In this document: positions 1-12,158 of the stretch, one piece after another
Layout: each line of letters starts with the position of its first letter
Numbering within the stretch: position 1 is the first letter of the stretch
Source: Globodera rostochiensis
Taxonomy: Eukaryota > Nematoda > Chromadorea > Rhabditida > Heteroderidae
Length of the DNA: 64,000 bases
Direction: 5' to 3'
Assembly (NCBI GenBank): GCA_018350325.1
Contig: JAEVLN010000002.1
Coordinates: 1,556,162 to 1,620,161 of the forward strand
Made by a program: the position numbers and the translations under genes
The notes under the pieces: model-generated
Databases searched by the model: none
The model's input: only the letters and a program-made list of their open reading frames with translations
Told to the model about the DNA's origin: nothing

Positions 1-2356
1 ATTATTAAAAAATTAAATCCAATTAAGAGAAGGATAAATACTAATCTAATTCACTTAATGAAATAAAGATTTTAAATTTAAAAATGTTTTTATAAAACAA
101 TGATTACGGCCGTGATGTTCAATTTAAAAGAAATAATATAATCGCAAAGCAAACCGAAAAAATACTATCAAACTTTTAGTCCGAGCAAATTTCTAATAAT
201 TTAAAAAAATTGATTTATTAGTGTTACAATAAGAAAATTAAAAATATGTTTCGGAGACGCTCACGGACTATTTGAACCTTCTGTTTTAAATTAATTATTC
301 CACACTATGGGTTGTGACGACAAGCTTCGGAGATGGATAGATTTTGGTTAGTGCCAACATTTTCAATTCCATAAAGGTAAAATGCGCCATATTAAGTATG
401 TTTGAGATGTGTTTGTTTGATGTTGCCGCGAATAAATTTTGTTTAAAGAATATTTTTGTCCAAAAAATGGCGAATTTTTTGTTTTATTTACTTGCAAATC
501 TTTAATAGAATTAAAACCAAAATTAAGATCAAAATTTTAATATTTTGGAGATTTATTTTTTATTTAAGTCTATAGCTAGTGTGATGGAGCAAGTCAATAA
601 TTCTTTGTATTTCATTTGGATGGTTTAATTTTTTAACTTGTAAAATATTTTAACGTTTAGTTTTCCTTCAATTCTAGTTTTATAGAATTACAGACAGACA
701 CAACACCCATTTCAAAGACACGCCGTATCTTGGCGCAAAGATACTGGTGATGCTGGCATTTTACACATTTAGTATTTTCATAATTAAAAAATAAACGCGA
801 TTTTAAATTTCAAAACACTTTTTTGCCCCACATGCCTTATTATATTTAAACATAAAGGTGTAAGTTCCCCAATACTTTGGCATTACCTTTTTTTTAGATT
901 TATAATTGCATTATATCATTTATTAATTTATTTATATTTTAAATACTTTAGATAATTGTATTTTGTATTACATTTATTGCAAACTTAAGTAGTATTTCGA
1001 TTGCTCCTTTTTAAATATTTACTTTATTTTTCTAAGTTTCTAATTTTACAAAAACTATGCCCAGTTTCATGTATACAACTGCAAAGAACCATCTGTGGGT
1101 TAAAGCACATATGTGCGCGGGTACTATTTTTGTTTATATTAGGGTAATGCCGCGTTGTCGTCGAGCTTTTTCTACAAATGTGTCGAGCTTGTTAATTATA
1201 GAATTATTAAGGTAGTCTATATTAATATTTAAACAATATACATATATATATTTTTTTATCAACAAAATAAAAACTAAAAAGTAAAAACAAATATGATGAG
1301 ATGTTCGCGGCAAATCGGCGGGCCCTCCAGCGATGCGTGACATTCATGCACAATTTGCAATTTAAAGTTGCATTAATTGGAAAATAAACAGGTGTGCATT
1401 AATTAATAACACTCAAAATTGAAAGTAAAGCAATAAATAAAAACTACAAGTTCGCCAGCCGCCTTTCTGAAGGTGCGGAAATAATATATAATTAAATTCT
1501 TAAATAGTTTATTTGTAAGTTTTAAGTTTTCTTATTAAAAAATGTAATTTTAATAATTAGTAAAATTGGTTAGAAGTTGGGCCAGTGCACTTCCATTGTC
1601 TGAGGGGACGGCACAGAGCTGGATTCTCAAATTATGACGTCCTTTTTCAACAAAAAATAGTTGTATTAATTAAATTCGTCTATTATATTTTTTTAAATTT
1701 CCCACATTGAAGGATTCAAATGTGAGAGTAAACAAATTTATCTCAATATTTTTTATAATTTCATTAATAATGTTCAAATAAATTTAATTTGTAATAGACT
1801 ATTCTGATCTTATCGTTCTCACTTCTTAGCTAGCTTGATTTTGAGTGTAGTATCGATTATCTTTTTGCTATTTTTAATTTACTATCTTAAAAGCTATCAT
1901 AGAAGTAAATTTGAGTTATTGAATTAATAGATATTTTAAAAAGATTTTACAATTAATTTAAAATTATTTATGTAAATGTTTTAAATAATAAAAGAAAGGC
2001 TATCTATTTGTTGGCTTTTTAAATCTGATAAAAATACACCTTATTGGTTTTAAGCTCATTTATGAACTTATTGTAGTAAACATTGGTTTTAGATTTAAAC
2101 AATTTCTGTTTGATTTACACAAATTTAATTTAATTCAACTTATTATTTATATGTGCGGAAACACGCATACGTAAAAAATATTTTTAATGAATTGCTCTTG
2201 CTTTTCCGATGCCCTTTGTTGTACCGCAATCACCTTTGATCTTTTAGATAAATAAATAATAATAATTAGCTGAAACAACACCGCATAATTAATAAATAAA
2301 TGTTTTAAAACATTCTATAAATTTACTTTATTTCATTTAATTTCTTTCATTAATAG
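1..2356 (+). other. AT-rich host DNA with short exon-like islands
   Basis: No long ORF. Short GC islands with coding-like + strand translations occur near 241-283, 300-349, 675-770, 1050-1130, 1290-1350, 1450-1475 and 1575-1640; for example a frame from the ATG at 307 reads MGCDDKLRRWIDF before a GTTAGT donor. They may be exons of a gene with T-rich introns, but I could not chain them securely. Confidence 0.3.
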
Positions 2357-2422
2357 CGTTTTGATTGCGGAAACACTCCGGAATGACTTTCTCGTCTTTT
2401 TCCCATCCAAGAACTTATTTTG
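2357..2422 (+). CDS. Host exon candidate
   Basis: A 66-nt GC island preceded by TTTCATTAATAG and followed by GTATAG. The only long frame reads VLIAETLRNDFLVFFPSKNL. Exon phases are 1 nt in and 2 nt over. Product not recognised. Confidence 0.45.
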
Positions 2423-3353
2423 GTATAGCTTATTCATTTTACAGTTTTCACTTTTATTCTTTTTGTTATAGATATGTTTCTTTAAACTTATCAAAATTAA
2501 TATATATTTGAATTTGCTGTTGAGTTATTTTTTAATAATTGCATATATATGATCGTGCTTTTTATTAATTAGTTGATTTTTATTATATTTTTCATGACTA
2601 TTATAAATTTGTTTACAAAAAAATGTTTTAATTTTTAAATTGATTAATTGGTACGAAATTTTAAGCGATCCTGTCTACGGATATATAGACTAAATTTCAA
2701 GGAGTTTGACCTTTTCGAAGAATCTAGAGTGATTTGAAATCATGCCAACTAAATAATTAATCTTTAAATTAATTCAATTGATAAATAAAGAAAAAAATAA
2801 ATTTCTAACAAAAACATCAAAATTTGAAGAAGTATATTTTGTTTTAATGTTAAAGAAGACATTAAAAAAATATAAATAACTAAATTAAAAGAGATTATAA
2901 TGAAATATACGTAACCCCGGAGCTGCCCTTGCTTAAATATTAAAGTTGTCAAAACATAAAATTTAAAACTTATTAAAATTGCTTTTTGTACAGTTATGTC
3001 AATGATACAAAAATCAAATGTATTATTATGTATAATTACTTAAATGCATCATATGACTCACTGGTAATTGACATAACCAATTAATTTTTTTTTTAATATT
3101 TCAAATTTATTTTACTCGGTATATTATCAATTAAATGCTCTCTTGACAATGCGTTCATCAGTTATTCTAAGTGTCAAAAATTTTTTTAATAGATCAGCTT
3201 TGTTTTTAATCATCTTTTAAAAAATAGTCATTGTTTGTTAAGTTACTAGTAATGTAAATTTTTAAAACCCGCGAAAATTGCCATTTTTGTCGTGGTGACT
3301 TCATAACTATAACTTTCTTTGTTTAACTCGAATCGTTTAGCTTTTGGCTTAGT
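2423..3353. other. AT-rich DNA, no firm gene
   Basis: T-rich non-coding sequence. Weak coding-like bits are a frame reading YEILSDPVYGYID at about 2650-2690 and a short island at 2905-2935 (VTPELPLLKY); neither has convincing splice borders. Confidence 0.4.
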
Positions 3354-3770
3354 CTTCTACTTATTACATGCTTTCGAATGATACCAAGAATGTTTGGTTT
3401 GGTTGACTTTGAACAAAGTTATAACGAAAAACTTGTCGGCGCCGAATCGTGCCGCGCCGAATGCGGGGTACCGAAATTTCTATAAACCTATTTTGTTTAT
3501 TTTAATGCATTTTTAATGGTAATATTTTTATAATTTTCATAATAACAAAATTAAAGGTGAATTATTTTATTTGAAAGTTATCATCGCACCAATTAACATA
3601 TGATCCTAAAATCTCGACTTAGCTTTATACTTTTTTAAAAGAACACCTTTAATTATTATTTTCGACACTTATTTTTTCAAAAATTATGTAGTATTATTTA
3701 GCAATTTAATACGTTTATGGTGTTTAAAATTTTGAGTTTTAAGCTGAAAACTGGCATTGGTCATTATTAT

Positions 3771-4764
3771 TAGAGATCGGACGGTACGGGAAAGTACCGA
3801 CGCTTTTTCGGTACTTTTCGGTACTCAGGCATCGGTACTTTCCCGAAAAGTACCGACCGAACCTTTTCGGAAAGTACCGATGGTTTTCGGTACCGGTACT
3901 TTTTCGGTACTTTACCGAAAAGTACCGACCGAAAAAATCTGAGTACCGAAGGTACCGACCGAACAAAATTTGAGTACCGAAAAAAGTACCGAATGGAAAA
4001 ATTGGTAATATATTAGAATTTTTCAACCGTTATTCAAAATATTACGTGGCTCAGTGGTTAAACTGTTAACCAAAAGACCTTATTGTCTGAGGTTCGAGTC
4101 CTCGGGTCAAATTCCTTTTTATTATTTTTATTGAATGCCCTGCTGGTGAGTGATGTGGTTGCCTGGGGTTTAAACCCCGACTGTGTAAATAGTTTTTTGT
4201 GTCTTTTAATTAACTTCATGGCAAGAAAAACAATATTTTTTCATTAAATATGTATTTAAGATTTTTAAATGAAGGTAATTTAGGAATTTCTCAATTTTTT
4301 TGAAGAAAGTTACTAGCAAATTAATTTTCAAAAATTTTAACCGATTCAAAACTTCTAAGATTTACATAAAGAGTTTGGTACTTTTTTCACCATTTAGTTA
4401 TCGAAATTGGACAAGTTTTCTTAATAAAATCGTAAGAATTTTCATTTTGTTCTCTCTGCGACGCCTTCGGCTAGAGCTCTTCGAGAGTCTCGGTCTCGAA
4501 CCGAGAAATTTCTCGGTTTTGACCCCCCCCCCCATTCCCAAAAAATACCGTATTTTTAAAATTTTGGCTGAAAATCTCTTAACAAATTGAGTCAAAAATT
4601 TGAATTTTTCTCGGCGGCGCCTTTTTTGTTGAAAAGTTAATTATAAAAAATTTTGGTACCGAAAACCGAAAAAGTACCGACAATTTTTTTCGGTACTTTT
4701 CGGTACCGGTACTTTTTCGGTACTTTACCGAAAAGTACCGACCGACCCTTCTGGCCGGTCTCTA
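3771..4764. mobile_element. hAT-like MITE with structured GGTACC-rich ends
   Basis: Ends are TAGAGATCGG and CCGGTCTCTA, an inverted pair with one mismatch. They are flanked by 8-bp near-duplicates ATTATTAT (3763-3770) and ATTATAAT (4765-4772). Copy B of the host repeat has the uninterrupted site at about 13372-13380, which proves insertion. Both ends are packed with CGGTACTTTTCGGTACC palindromes that could fold into hairpins. The interior carries a tRNA-like segment and a C homopolymer but no transposase, so it depends on a partner for mobility. Confidence 0.85.
4043..4112 (+). tRNA. tRNA-like segment inside the MITE
   Basis: ACGTGGCTCAGTGGTTAA is A-box-like, and TGAGGTTCGAGTCCTCG forms a good T-arm with B box. 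The anticodon arm is weak. Likely tRNA-derived rather than functional. Confidence 0.4.
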
Positions 4765-5388
4765 ATTATAATTAATGCATGAGCTTTGGTTGATGATGTT
4801 AAATAAATATTTTCCTATTTTTTTTTGTTTTAAAGATATGTATTTTATCATAAATATTTTATAGCAATAATAGTTTAACATTTAATCTATTTTAAATAGA
4901 TTATGTGTATTTTATGGCATTAATTTTGCTGTTGCTCTGAAATATTCAATATGATTTTTCAGTAAATATTAATAAATTTTATTTAACGTTATTTTAAAGG
5001 TAATTAATGCTGGTTTCATATATCTGAGCATTATTGGGCTTTCCGTGTTTGTGCATGAAAAGATGACCCATTCTTTTTTATAAACACCGTAGGAGTTCCG
5101 CAATGTTTAAAATATTTCACGTATTTGTTTTTTTTTATTTGACCTAATTTGTATAACACAACTAAAGCTCATTTTAGCATTAAATAGCATTAAATTTGGA
5201 TTTTTTTGCAATTTATAATTAGAATTAATAAATTTTTGAAGTGTCAACAAAAAGTCGGTATTTACTTTTATTAGTTTTTTAATCAATTTTAACCGTATTA
5301 ATTTTTTTTAATTTTGAGAGTAATTTAATGATTAAAAAGAATCACCGATAAAAATTAACTATATATAATTTTCATTAGATTTTGACAG

Positions 5389-5462
5389 GTATGCCACCCA
5401 CCGACTCGGTTCATGTCTGCTGCGAATCCGCGCGGCACTCGATGCGCGAGAATATATGAATT
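5389..5462 (+). CDS. Host exon candidate
   Basis: A 74-nt GC-rich island bounded by GATTTTGACAG and GTTTAT. Its frame is YATHRLGSCLLRIRAALDAR then EYMN, with clear non-random codon use in very AT-rich surroundings. Phases 1 nt in and 1 nt out. Family not recognised. Confidence 0.5.
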
Positions 5463-5806
5463 GTTTATTAATATTTGACTATATTTAAGATTTTTTATTA
5501 TTTAGAACAATTTTATACCCTTGATATTTAAAGTTATTTAGTAATTGCATGTTCTTATGGAGTAGACCACCATTATAAATCCAATTATTAGCCGGGCTTT
5601 TGAAGGTTTAGTGTTTGATTTTTTAAAATAATTTTATTCAAATTTTGACATAAAATTTACTCAGATAAAAAAATTGTTACGTAGCTTTTTTAATCATTTT
5701 TATCTGATATAATAATGATAAATAATAAATCCATCATTATTAAATTTTTGAATTTTTCAAATTATTCGAATTCGGGTTCAGGTTTGATTCATTTAACATT
5801 AACTAG

Positions 5807-5876
5807 TGTGAATCGATGGGGAATGTTGATGGAAAAAGCGCAAAGCGCTTAAGGACTTTGTTGCTAGCAAATGCAA
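5807..5876 (+). CDS. Host exon candidate
   Basis: After ATTAACTAG, the frame CESMGNVDGKSAKRLRTLLL runs to a GTGATT donor (alternatively GTGTAG 8 nt later). Contains no stop and is distinctly GC-richer than its flanks. Confidence 0.45.
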
Positions 5877-5884
5877 GTGATTTC

Positions 5885-7480
5885 GTGTAGTTTAGATGTT
5901 TTTTTGGATATTTTTAAATTTGGCCAGAAAATTGAACCCAACTTTTTAAGATAAATAAACTAAAATGTGTACCTATTTTTATAAAATTCCTCGCAATTTT
6001 TCTCGATTTTTTGAACCAAAAAGCGTTTTATTAGGACAATTTTGAAGAGAGTTATGAATTTTTTTGTGAAAAATGCATTTTTTGCACAAAATTTACTACA
6101 ACATTAAAAATCTCATGAATAAGCGAATAGTTTTTTAATTAAAAAATGCAGCTTATTTTGCTGCATTTTATGATATAAAGATGATGATTTTACCTTAACG
6201 AGTTCCTTCTTTTGCTACCAGCACTTCTTTCGTTTTTTCTTTTCTCCAGGAGTTTTGCATCGCGTACTCGATCTGACCAACTAAAATATTTTTAAAAATT
6301 CAATTTAGTTATTTAAGCATAATCTTTTGAGTAATTATGCATTTTTAGTTGAGAACATTTATTTGATCTTTAAATGTGTATAAGTTTTTATTGCATCTGA
6401 ACCTAAAATATTGACATAAAATTGCTATTATGAAAAAGCGTTAATGATGTTTTTTGAATTTCATGTAATAAAAATCTTACTGGGTGAGCATGTAATCACA
6501 CGTTATTGTTTTCTATCTCTGATTAATAACATATTTGCAGGTTTAAATGAGACACTCACATACAAATTAATTCTTTTTAATAAATCATTTTGAGTTTTTT
6601 AATGTTTGCTACTGTATTTGAGGTCGAGTTGTGGAAATGGATTTTCAAAATTTAAATTTAGTATGTTTTATAATTTAATAAGTAATGTTTCCAAATATTT
6701 TTGTCCTTCTTTGAGTTAATATTGTAGTTTCCTTATGATGCTTTTATATTTTGTTTAACTACTATGTAATTTTGTTATTTTCTATAAAATGAATTTGCAT
6801 AAGCTAATTCTTTTATGGAATTCACTAATAATACAAAAATTAAATTTCATTTAAAATTTGTTGTTGAATTAATTGGGCAATAAACGTGCCAGGCAATCGT
6901 TTGGTTCAAATTCCTCAACGTGCCAGGCAATCGTTTGGTTCAATTCCTCAGCTAAAGGCAGGCGGCAAGACGTATTAGTTTTTTATTTGTATTTTATAAA
7001 CGCTTTCTATTTTTTAATTAATTTGGTTTGTATACTTTTATAACAGCGCGTCATTATTATTAGAATTAAATTCAAGGTTAGGCATTTACGCAGTTAAAGA
7101 GATTTTAATTTCGTTTTAATTTATTTGTAAGCAATTAATTTTAATGTTTATTTTACTTGTTTATATTTATTTATCTGAATAGTGTGCCAATTTTCTGATC
7201 TATTTCTTTCTATCCTTTGCTTTATTTTTATGTATATTATAGATTATACGCTTTGCCTTGACTATATTAATTTTTTTATCATCAGTTTATCGCTTTTCAA
7301 AATAAATTAGGGTACAATCACAAACGATCTGGGAGAACAACTTCATTTAAAAATTGCTATTGTTAAGTGCGCAGTTATTATTAATTTAAATTATTCTATA
7401 TCTGTAATCTTTTAAAAACATATATATTTTATTTAATGTGTAGATGTTGTACTTTGGTCCTGTGGCATGGAAGAGCAAAA
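5885..7480. other. AT-rich DNA with a 34-bp tandem duplication
   Basis: Mostly T-rich sequence without a supported gene. At 6885-6951 the phrase CGTGCCAGGCAATCGTTTGG plus 14 more bases occurs twice in tandem. A possible coding bit follows the strong CTTTTCTCCAG at about 6249 (VLHRVLDLTN), but no donor is evident. Confidence 0.4.
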
Positions 7481-7484
7481 GATC

Positions 7485-7556
7485 GACCCGCGGTGGGACT
7501 CGAACCCACGACCCCTCCAATCCGTGGAATGCTCTAACCGACTGAGCTACACGGGC
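7485..7556 (-). tRNA. tRNA-derived gene or pseudogene, copy 1
   Basis: On the minus strand, a 7-bp acceptor (GCCCGTG with CGCGGGT, wobbles allowed), a GCTC/GAGC D-stem and a GTGGG-TTCGAGT-CCCAC T-arm are intact. The anticodon arm is irregular: the best loop is ACGGATT, with C rather than U before the candidate anticodon. This and two related copies near 11.7 and 12.1 kb suggest a multiplying tRNA-derived unit. Confidence 0.55.
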
Positions 7557-7880
7557 ACCTTTCCACTCCCTCCTCAATCCTTTCAGCAAAGGAAGAGAAC
7601 CTCTCTCCTCGACCCGAGGTAAGAGAGACCACACCACACACGGAACGTCTCATCTCCTCGGCCCGAGAGAGAAGAGAACCCACATGGATTATTTATTATA
7701 AGTTACTAATGGATAGATATGATTAAAATAGTAAACTAACTTTTTATAGAGAAAAAAATTAAAATCCCTTGATGTATGTGAAAGTTATAAAATACATCAA
7801 CAAAACATTTTATCATTTATGGTCTTTATTTAAATCAACTAACAGTTTTACTTTAATGTTAAAGTGTTAATTTTTTGCAG

Positions 7881-7922
7881 GTTTTATTAGTATATCATGG
7901 CACATTCGAGGCCGTCCCATTC
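7881..7922 (+). CDS. Host exon candidate
   Basis: Preceded by the consensus acceptor TAATTTTTTGCAG and followed by GTTAAT. A 42-nt, phase-0 frame reads VLLVYHGTFEAVPF. Confidence 0.45.
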
Positions 7923-8163
7923 GTTAATCCATTTATATTATCAAATCGTTTTAATTGTTATTTATTATAAATAGAAAACAATGCCAAAATAAGTGCTACA
8001 AATTTTCAAGATTTATTAAACATCTTAAACATGTTTGGTCAAAAATTATATGCATTGTTTTCAAAAAACCCAGAAAAATAAAATAGTCATTGAGAAATTT
8101 ATTTAGAAAGAATTGCTTTATTGAATAAAGTATTTTAGTTTTTTTAAATGGTATTTTGATTAG

Positions 8164-8240
8164 CTCGGCCACAGACGAACTTTGCACTCTTTCTGTGATA
8201 TGCACAAAGTACAGAATCCTCAAGAAGAAGACAAAATTTT
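8164..8240 (+). CDS. Host exon candidate
   Basis: Follows TATTTTGATTAG and ends before GTTGTT. Two frames are open: LGHRRTLHSFCDMHKVQNPQ and SATDELCTLSVICTKYRILK. I cannot tell which is used. Confidence 0.4.
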
Positions 8241-8558
8241 GTTGTTTATTTTTTAATTTTTTGACTTAAAATTAAGATAATTTATGTTTTATAACTTTAG
8301 TTTTTGTTTTTAAGACGCAAGCAAAACTTGACGTTTAATAAATTTTTTCATATTGATTTTTAAAAATTGATTACGTTTTAAAATGTTTTTGTTTTTAATT
8401 TACGTTTATGTGAATTAATGCCTAATTATCATTGTTAATATATAATTACTAGAATCGTCTATTTCAGGCGGCGAAACTGTAAAAAAGTTCAATTTTTAAT
8501 AATTAATTAGTTCATTTACTAACTCAGGGCATGAAATTCCTTTGCCCATTTTTGGCAG

Positions 8559-8643
8559 TTGTTAAATAAGAAGTCATACGCTACATTTGGCCATGAGTTG
8601 AATATGTGTTCGACCATCGAATACGGCAACCGGATTTCCCTAC
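8559..8643 (+). CDS. Host exon candidate
   Basis: After the good acceptor CCATTTTTGGCAG, a frame reads LLNKKSYATFGHELNMCSTI then EYGNRISL to a GTTTAA donor. The island is markedly GC-richer than the neighbouring intron-like DNA. A second possible acceptor with a TACTAAC branch lies 31 nt upstream. Confidence 0.45.
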
Positions 8644-8750
8644 GTTTAATCGTTAATTCGTAGTCTCTGTAATACCATGATGCGTAATTGCGTTTCCTTT
8701 TTTACAAATTCATTAGTAAACTTAATTTTTTAAATACCAATGGGATTCAG

Positions 8751-8814
8751 CAACTATGTAGGCCAAAGTCGATTTNTACTTTACGCTCGATTTTTGTTTT
8801 CGGCCGCATGTTTG
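8751..8814 (+). CDS. Host exon candidate containing an ambiguous base
   Basis: After TGGGATTCAG the frame QLCRPKSI then TLRSIFVFGRMF is interrupted only by the unknown base N at 8776. Donor not certain (GTTTAT near 8815). Confidence 0.35.
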
Positions 8815-10266
8815 TTTATTCATAAACTTATAATTTTCCAATTTATTCAAACTTGCAGTTTAATATGTAACATTTATATAAGGCCAAAAATAACTTTGGG
8901 AAAATTTTGAAATTCGTAAAATTATTATAATTTACATCATCGGCCATCTTCATGTTGAATGGGATGCTCTGGACTAGTTCTTTTCGTGATTCATTTTAAA
9001 AATTAATTTCTAAATTTCATTTTTTTTGTATTTTAGAGCTTAAACTTGTCAATTTTGATAGCCTATTATCTAATTTTAATATTCTATTATATTTCATTTT
9101 TACGTTAATAAAATTAAAATCAAAATATAGTAGCGTTTCTTGCTTTTTGCGTGATGCTTTGGGGTTGACCTCCGGCTAAAAGGGTTAATTTTATGACCAA
9201 CAAAAATATTATATAATTTTTTGGTTGTCAACCTTTACTATTTAAATGTTATTTAAAATTATATATCACTTTGTTTCTCAAATTTATTTCTTTTTACACT
9301 CGAAACGAAATTTCGATCACCTCTGGTTTCAATTCAATTTTATTTTAATCCAATTAATTTTTCTTTTTGTGATCTTGACGACACGGACAATTTTATTCAA
9401 AAGTCATCGTACTTTGTTTTATTATGCAAAATGCACAGCATTATTTATGCTGGTTATCAAAATATCTCAAAAGCTTGCACATTCGATATTTTTGCCTTTA
9501 TTAACCAGCCCGAAGCTGTTTTGAAGCGTTAGCTCCTCTCTCAGCCAATAAAAAATATAAGGGCTTAGGCCGCCTATTAATTTTTTACTTATGTTTTTAG
9601 ATTTAAATACATTGCATTTTTTTTATTTCTTGAATACAATATAGTTCAGTTGATAATGGTCATTTTAACTTTAAAATTTGATTTTTATTCTTAAAAGACC
9701 TTTTTTGTAAAAAAAAAAGAAACATTCTTAGAAAAATGTAATTCAAAATTCAAATGAAAAATTTTGATGATTTGCTGTTTTTTACATTTAGTTTTTATTA
9801 AAAAAATATTTATTTACATCGCCATCTTTAATGTGATTGGCACAATATTATTCGTTCTTTTCGTTTATTTATACTGTTTGAGAAGACGATAATAAAGTTG
9901 TAATTTATAATCTCTTTCCATTCTAGAATAAATGTTTTTATTTTAATTGTTATGTATAAAAGTCAGTGTAGAATATTCATCACGAAACATTATATTATGG
10001 CATCCACTGGTATATGTTCGTTGATTATTTTCGTTTATATTACCGTTTTAAGTCAAGAGGTTCTCTTATGTATTATAAATCTTTGTTTATTTTAATTTTA
10101 ATAAAACAATTCAAAAATTATACTAAAAATATGATTAAAATATTCTGATAATTCATATGATCCCTTGAATAAAGAATCTCCAAATCATTTGAACGAAATA
10201 CTCTGATAAAATTAAAAATAGACAAATCATATTGTTGTTAATAATTTTATTCATCAAATTTAACAG
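8815..10266. other. T-rich DNA with a dispersed repeat
   Basis: About 9070-9470 matches 26940-27440 and 27600-27705 in direct orientation (TCCGGCTAAA-GGGTTAATTTTATGACC; GCAAAATGCACAGCATTAT). A coding-like bit at about 8938-8995 reads SSAIFMLNGMLWTSSFRDSF. No complete gene. Confidence 0.4.
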
Positions 10267-10317
10267 AGCATACGCCGTGCCGAATGTTTATAATCTGCGC
10301 GCCTGAAAACTTGCGAT
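10267..10317 (+). CDS. Host exon candidate
   Basis: A 51-nt island after CAAATTTAACAG with frame HTPCRMFIICAPENLR and a GTACCT donor. Phases 2 in and 1 out. Confidence 0.4.
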
Positions 10318-11042
10318 GTACCTCCTATCAATAATACAATTAAAAAGTGTTCTTTGGTTACCCATTTTTCACATAATGCACTTTTATTTACATTTTATGA
10401 TAAATTATTTGTTGAAATCAAACGCTCAATTGATTCATTTTATTGATTTAGGAAGAGTATAGACTACAACAATAATAAATGAAGACCTCTCCAGAAATAT
10501 GTGTAAAAATATTGCAAATTAACCTTCGATAAACAAAATTAAAGATTTGATCGAATTTAAATTATGGTTAGATTAAAAAAAAAGAGTATCGAGCTTAAAA
10601 TTATTCATAAGTGACACAAAAGTGTAAAGTATTAATATATACTAAAATCAAAATTGCAAAAATAATTCAAATAAAACTTGATTATTAACATATAAAATGC
10701 GGCAGCCAAACGCAAGTAACAATACTATAATTAAAATATTTAATATTTTTGTAAATAAAGTTTTTCAATATTAACACATTTGCAATTTAAAATCCTCGTT
10801 GTCAATAATAAAATATAATTTATTTTCTTTCAAGTGATTATATTTATAAGTTAGTTTTTAAAATTATAAATTTATGAGAAACAAAAAAAATTTTATTTCA
10901 TAATCTTGGATAATTTATATAGATGTTTTAAAATTAAGTTTAATACTTCACTTTTTAATTTATCACTTCCCTGAGCTTTTCTTCCGGACTATCTTTTTTT
11001 GTGCATTCGTGGTGTGTCCTCTGACCCTGTCTTAAGATTCAG

Positions 11043-11082
11043 CGATTTTAAGTCATCCATCATTCAAACATGTTTCCTTGGC
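11043..11082 (+). CDS. Host exon candidate
   Basis: A 40-nt island after CTTAAGATTCAG with frame ILSHPSFKHVSL and a consensus GTGAGT donor. An upstream hydrophobic frame (YHFPELFFRTIFFCAFVVCP, about 10961-11022) may be the preceding exon. Confidence 0.45.
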
Positions 11083-11720
11083 GTGAGTATTTGTGCTATT
11101 TTTATTTCCATTTTAATGTAATTTTATGTTCAATTTAATTTCTAAAAATATTTAATTATGCTGTTGCTTGAACAATAAATGCTTTGATCGATCCGCAGTA
11201 TTCGATGCCTTTGGTTATAGATTATCAGAGAAAAATATTTTATCTTTATATTTTGAAATTTTTTTGTTTGTTTGATTATTTTAAATGTTTAATTTAGAGA
11301 AAGCATAACTTTTTTATAATTAAAATTGGATTAAACATCGGACTATTATTGAAAATAGGTTGTTTTTTTTTTTGCTTTCACCCGGGTCTCAGGGTCGATA
11401 TAAAAGTTCTTTTCAACGTGTTATGTAAATATGTTTTTACGATTTCTTAATATGTAATTTGAATATTTATTTTAAATAACATTGGATTTAAATTTTCTCC
11501 GTAATACTAAAATATTACAACTTAATAGAATTTGTAATGAATTAAATATACCATGTAAATTGCTGTATAAAAATTAACTCTTTACTTTTCTACTAAATAA
11601 TACAAAGCGGATAAGGTTCAAAGAAAGAGTATACTGTCGACAAAATTTTTTGTTTGTAAATTGAAGTTATTTCATTGCGTAGTGCTCCGTTTGGTCCGCT
11701 GCGAAAGTGCAAAAGAGATC

Positions 11721-11791
11721 GACCCGCGGTAGGACTCGAACCCACGGCCTTTCCAATCCGTGGAATGCTCTCACCACTGAGCTACGCGGGC
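11721..11791 (-). tRNA. tRNA-derived gene or pseudogene, copy 2
   Basis: Same structure as copy 1 but with a shorter D-loop and a perfectly paired GCCCGCG/CGCGGGT acceptor (one G-U). The anticodon arm remains imperfect. Confidence 0.5.
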
Positions 11792-12087
11792 ACCCTTTGC
11801 ACTCCCCCCTATCTCAATAGATGGGAAGAGGGCTCTCTTCGTTACTTTGAGAGAGACGCAGGCCCCTCTCTGCGCGCCGCTTCCTTCAGGCATTACATCC
11901 TACCTCCCTCGGAAGCCCGGTCCCTCGGGCTCTCTCTAACCCTTCTCCGGTGGACATGGAACCTGGACTCAGAGGTCCCTTGTTGGACATGGTCTCAGGA
12001 CTCAGAGGTTCCGGCCGCCAGTAAGGATCCACCCAGGAGCGCCACGTAGTGCTCTGTTTGGTCCGCTGCGAAAGTGCAAAAGAGATC

Positions 12088-12158
12088 GACCCGCGGTAGG
12101 ACTCGAACCCACGGCCTTTCCAATCCGTGGAATGCTCTCACCACTGAGCTACGCGGGC
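12088..12158 (-). tRNA. tRNA-derived gene or pseudogene, copy 3
   Basis: Identical, as far as I can see, to copy 2 and offset from it by exactly 367 bp, so created by the tandem duplication. Confidence 0.5.

Larger units (their letters stand above)
3354..5348. repeat. Interspersed repeat copy A (interrupted)
   Basis: Starts CTTCTACTTATTACATGC and includes a GC-rich patch, CGGCGCCGAATCGTGC. It matches copy B at 12951-13697 in direct orientation over most of its length. It is interrupted by a 994-bp hAT-like insertion (3771-4764), and compared with copy B it has about 250 bp extra near 4905-5160. Confidence 0.8.

Noticed and set aside
3739..4026. ORFs rich in YFSGKYR/FGTGTF repeats
   Set aside because: Products of the palindromic GGTACC-rich MITE end, open on both strands because of the repeat structure.
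7386..7637. 83-aa minus-strand ORF
   Set aside because: Covers the tRNA-like sequence; the apparent protein is a translation of tRNA-derived DNA.
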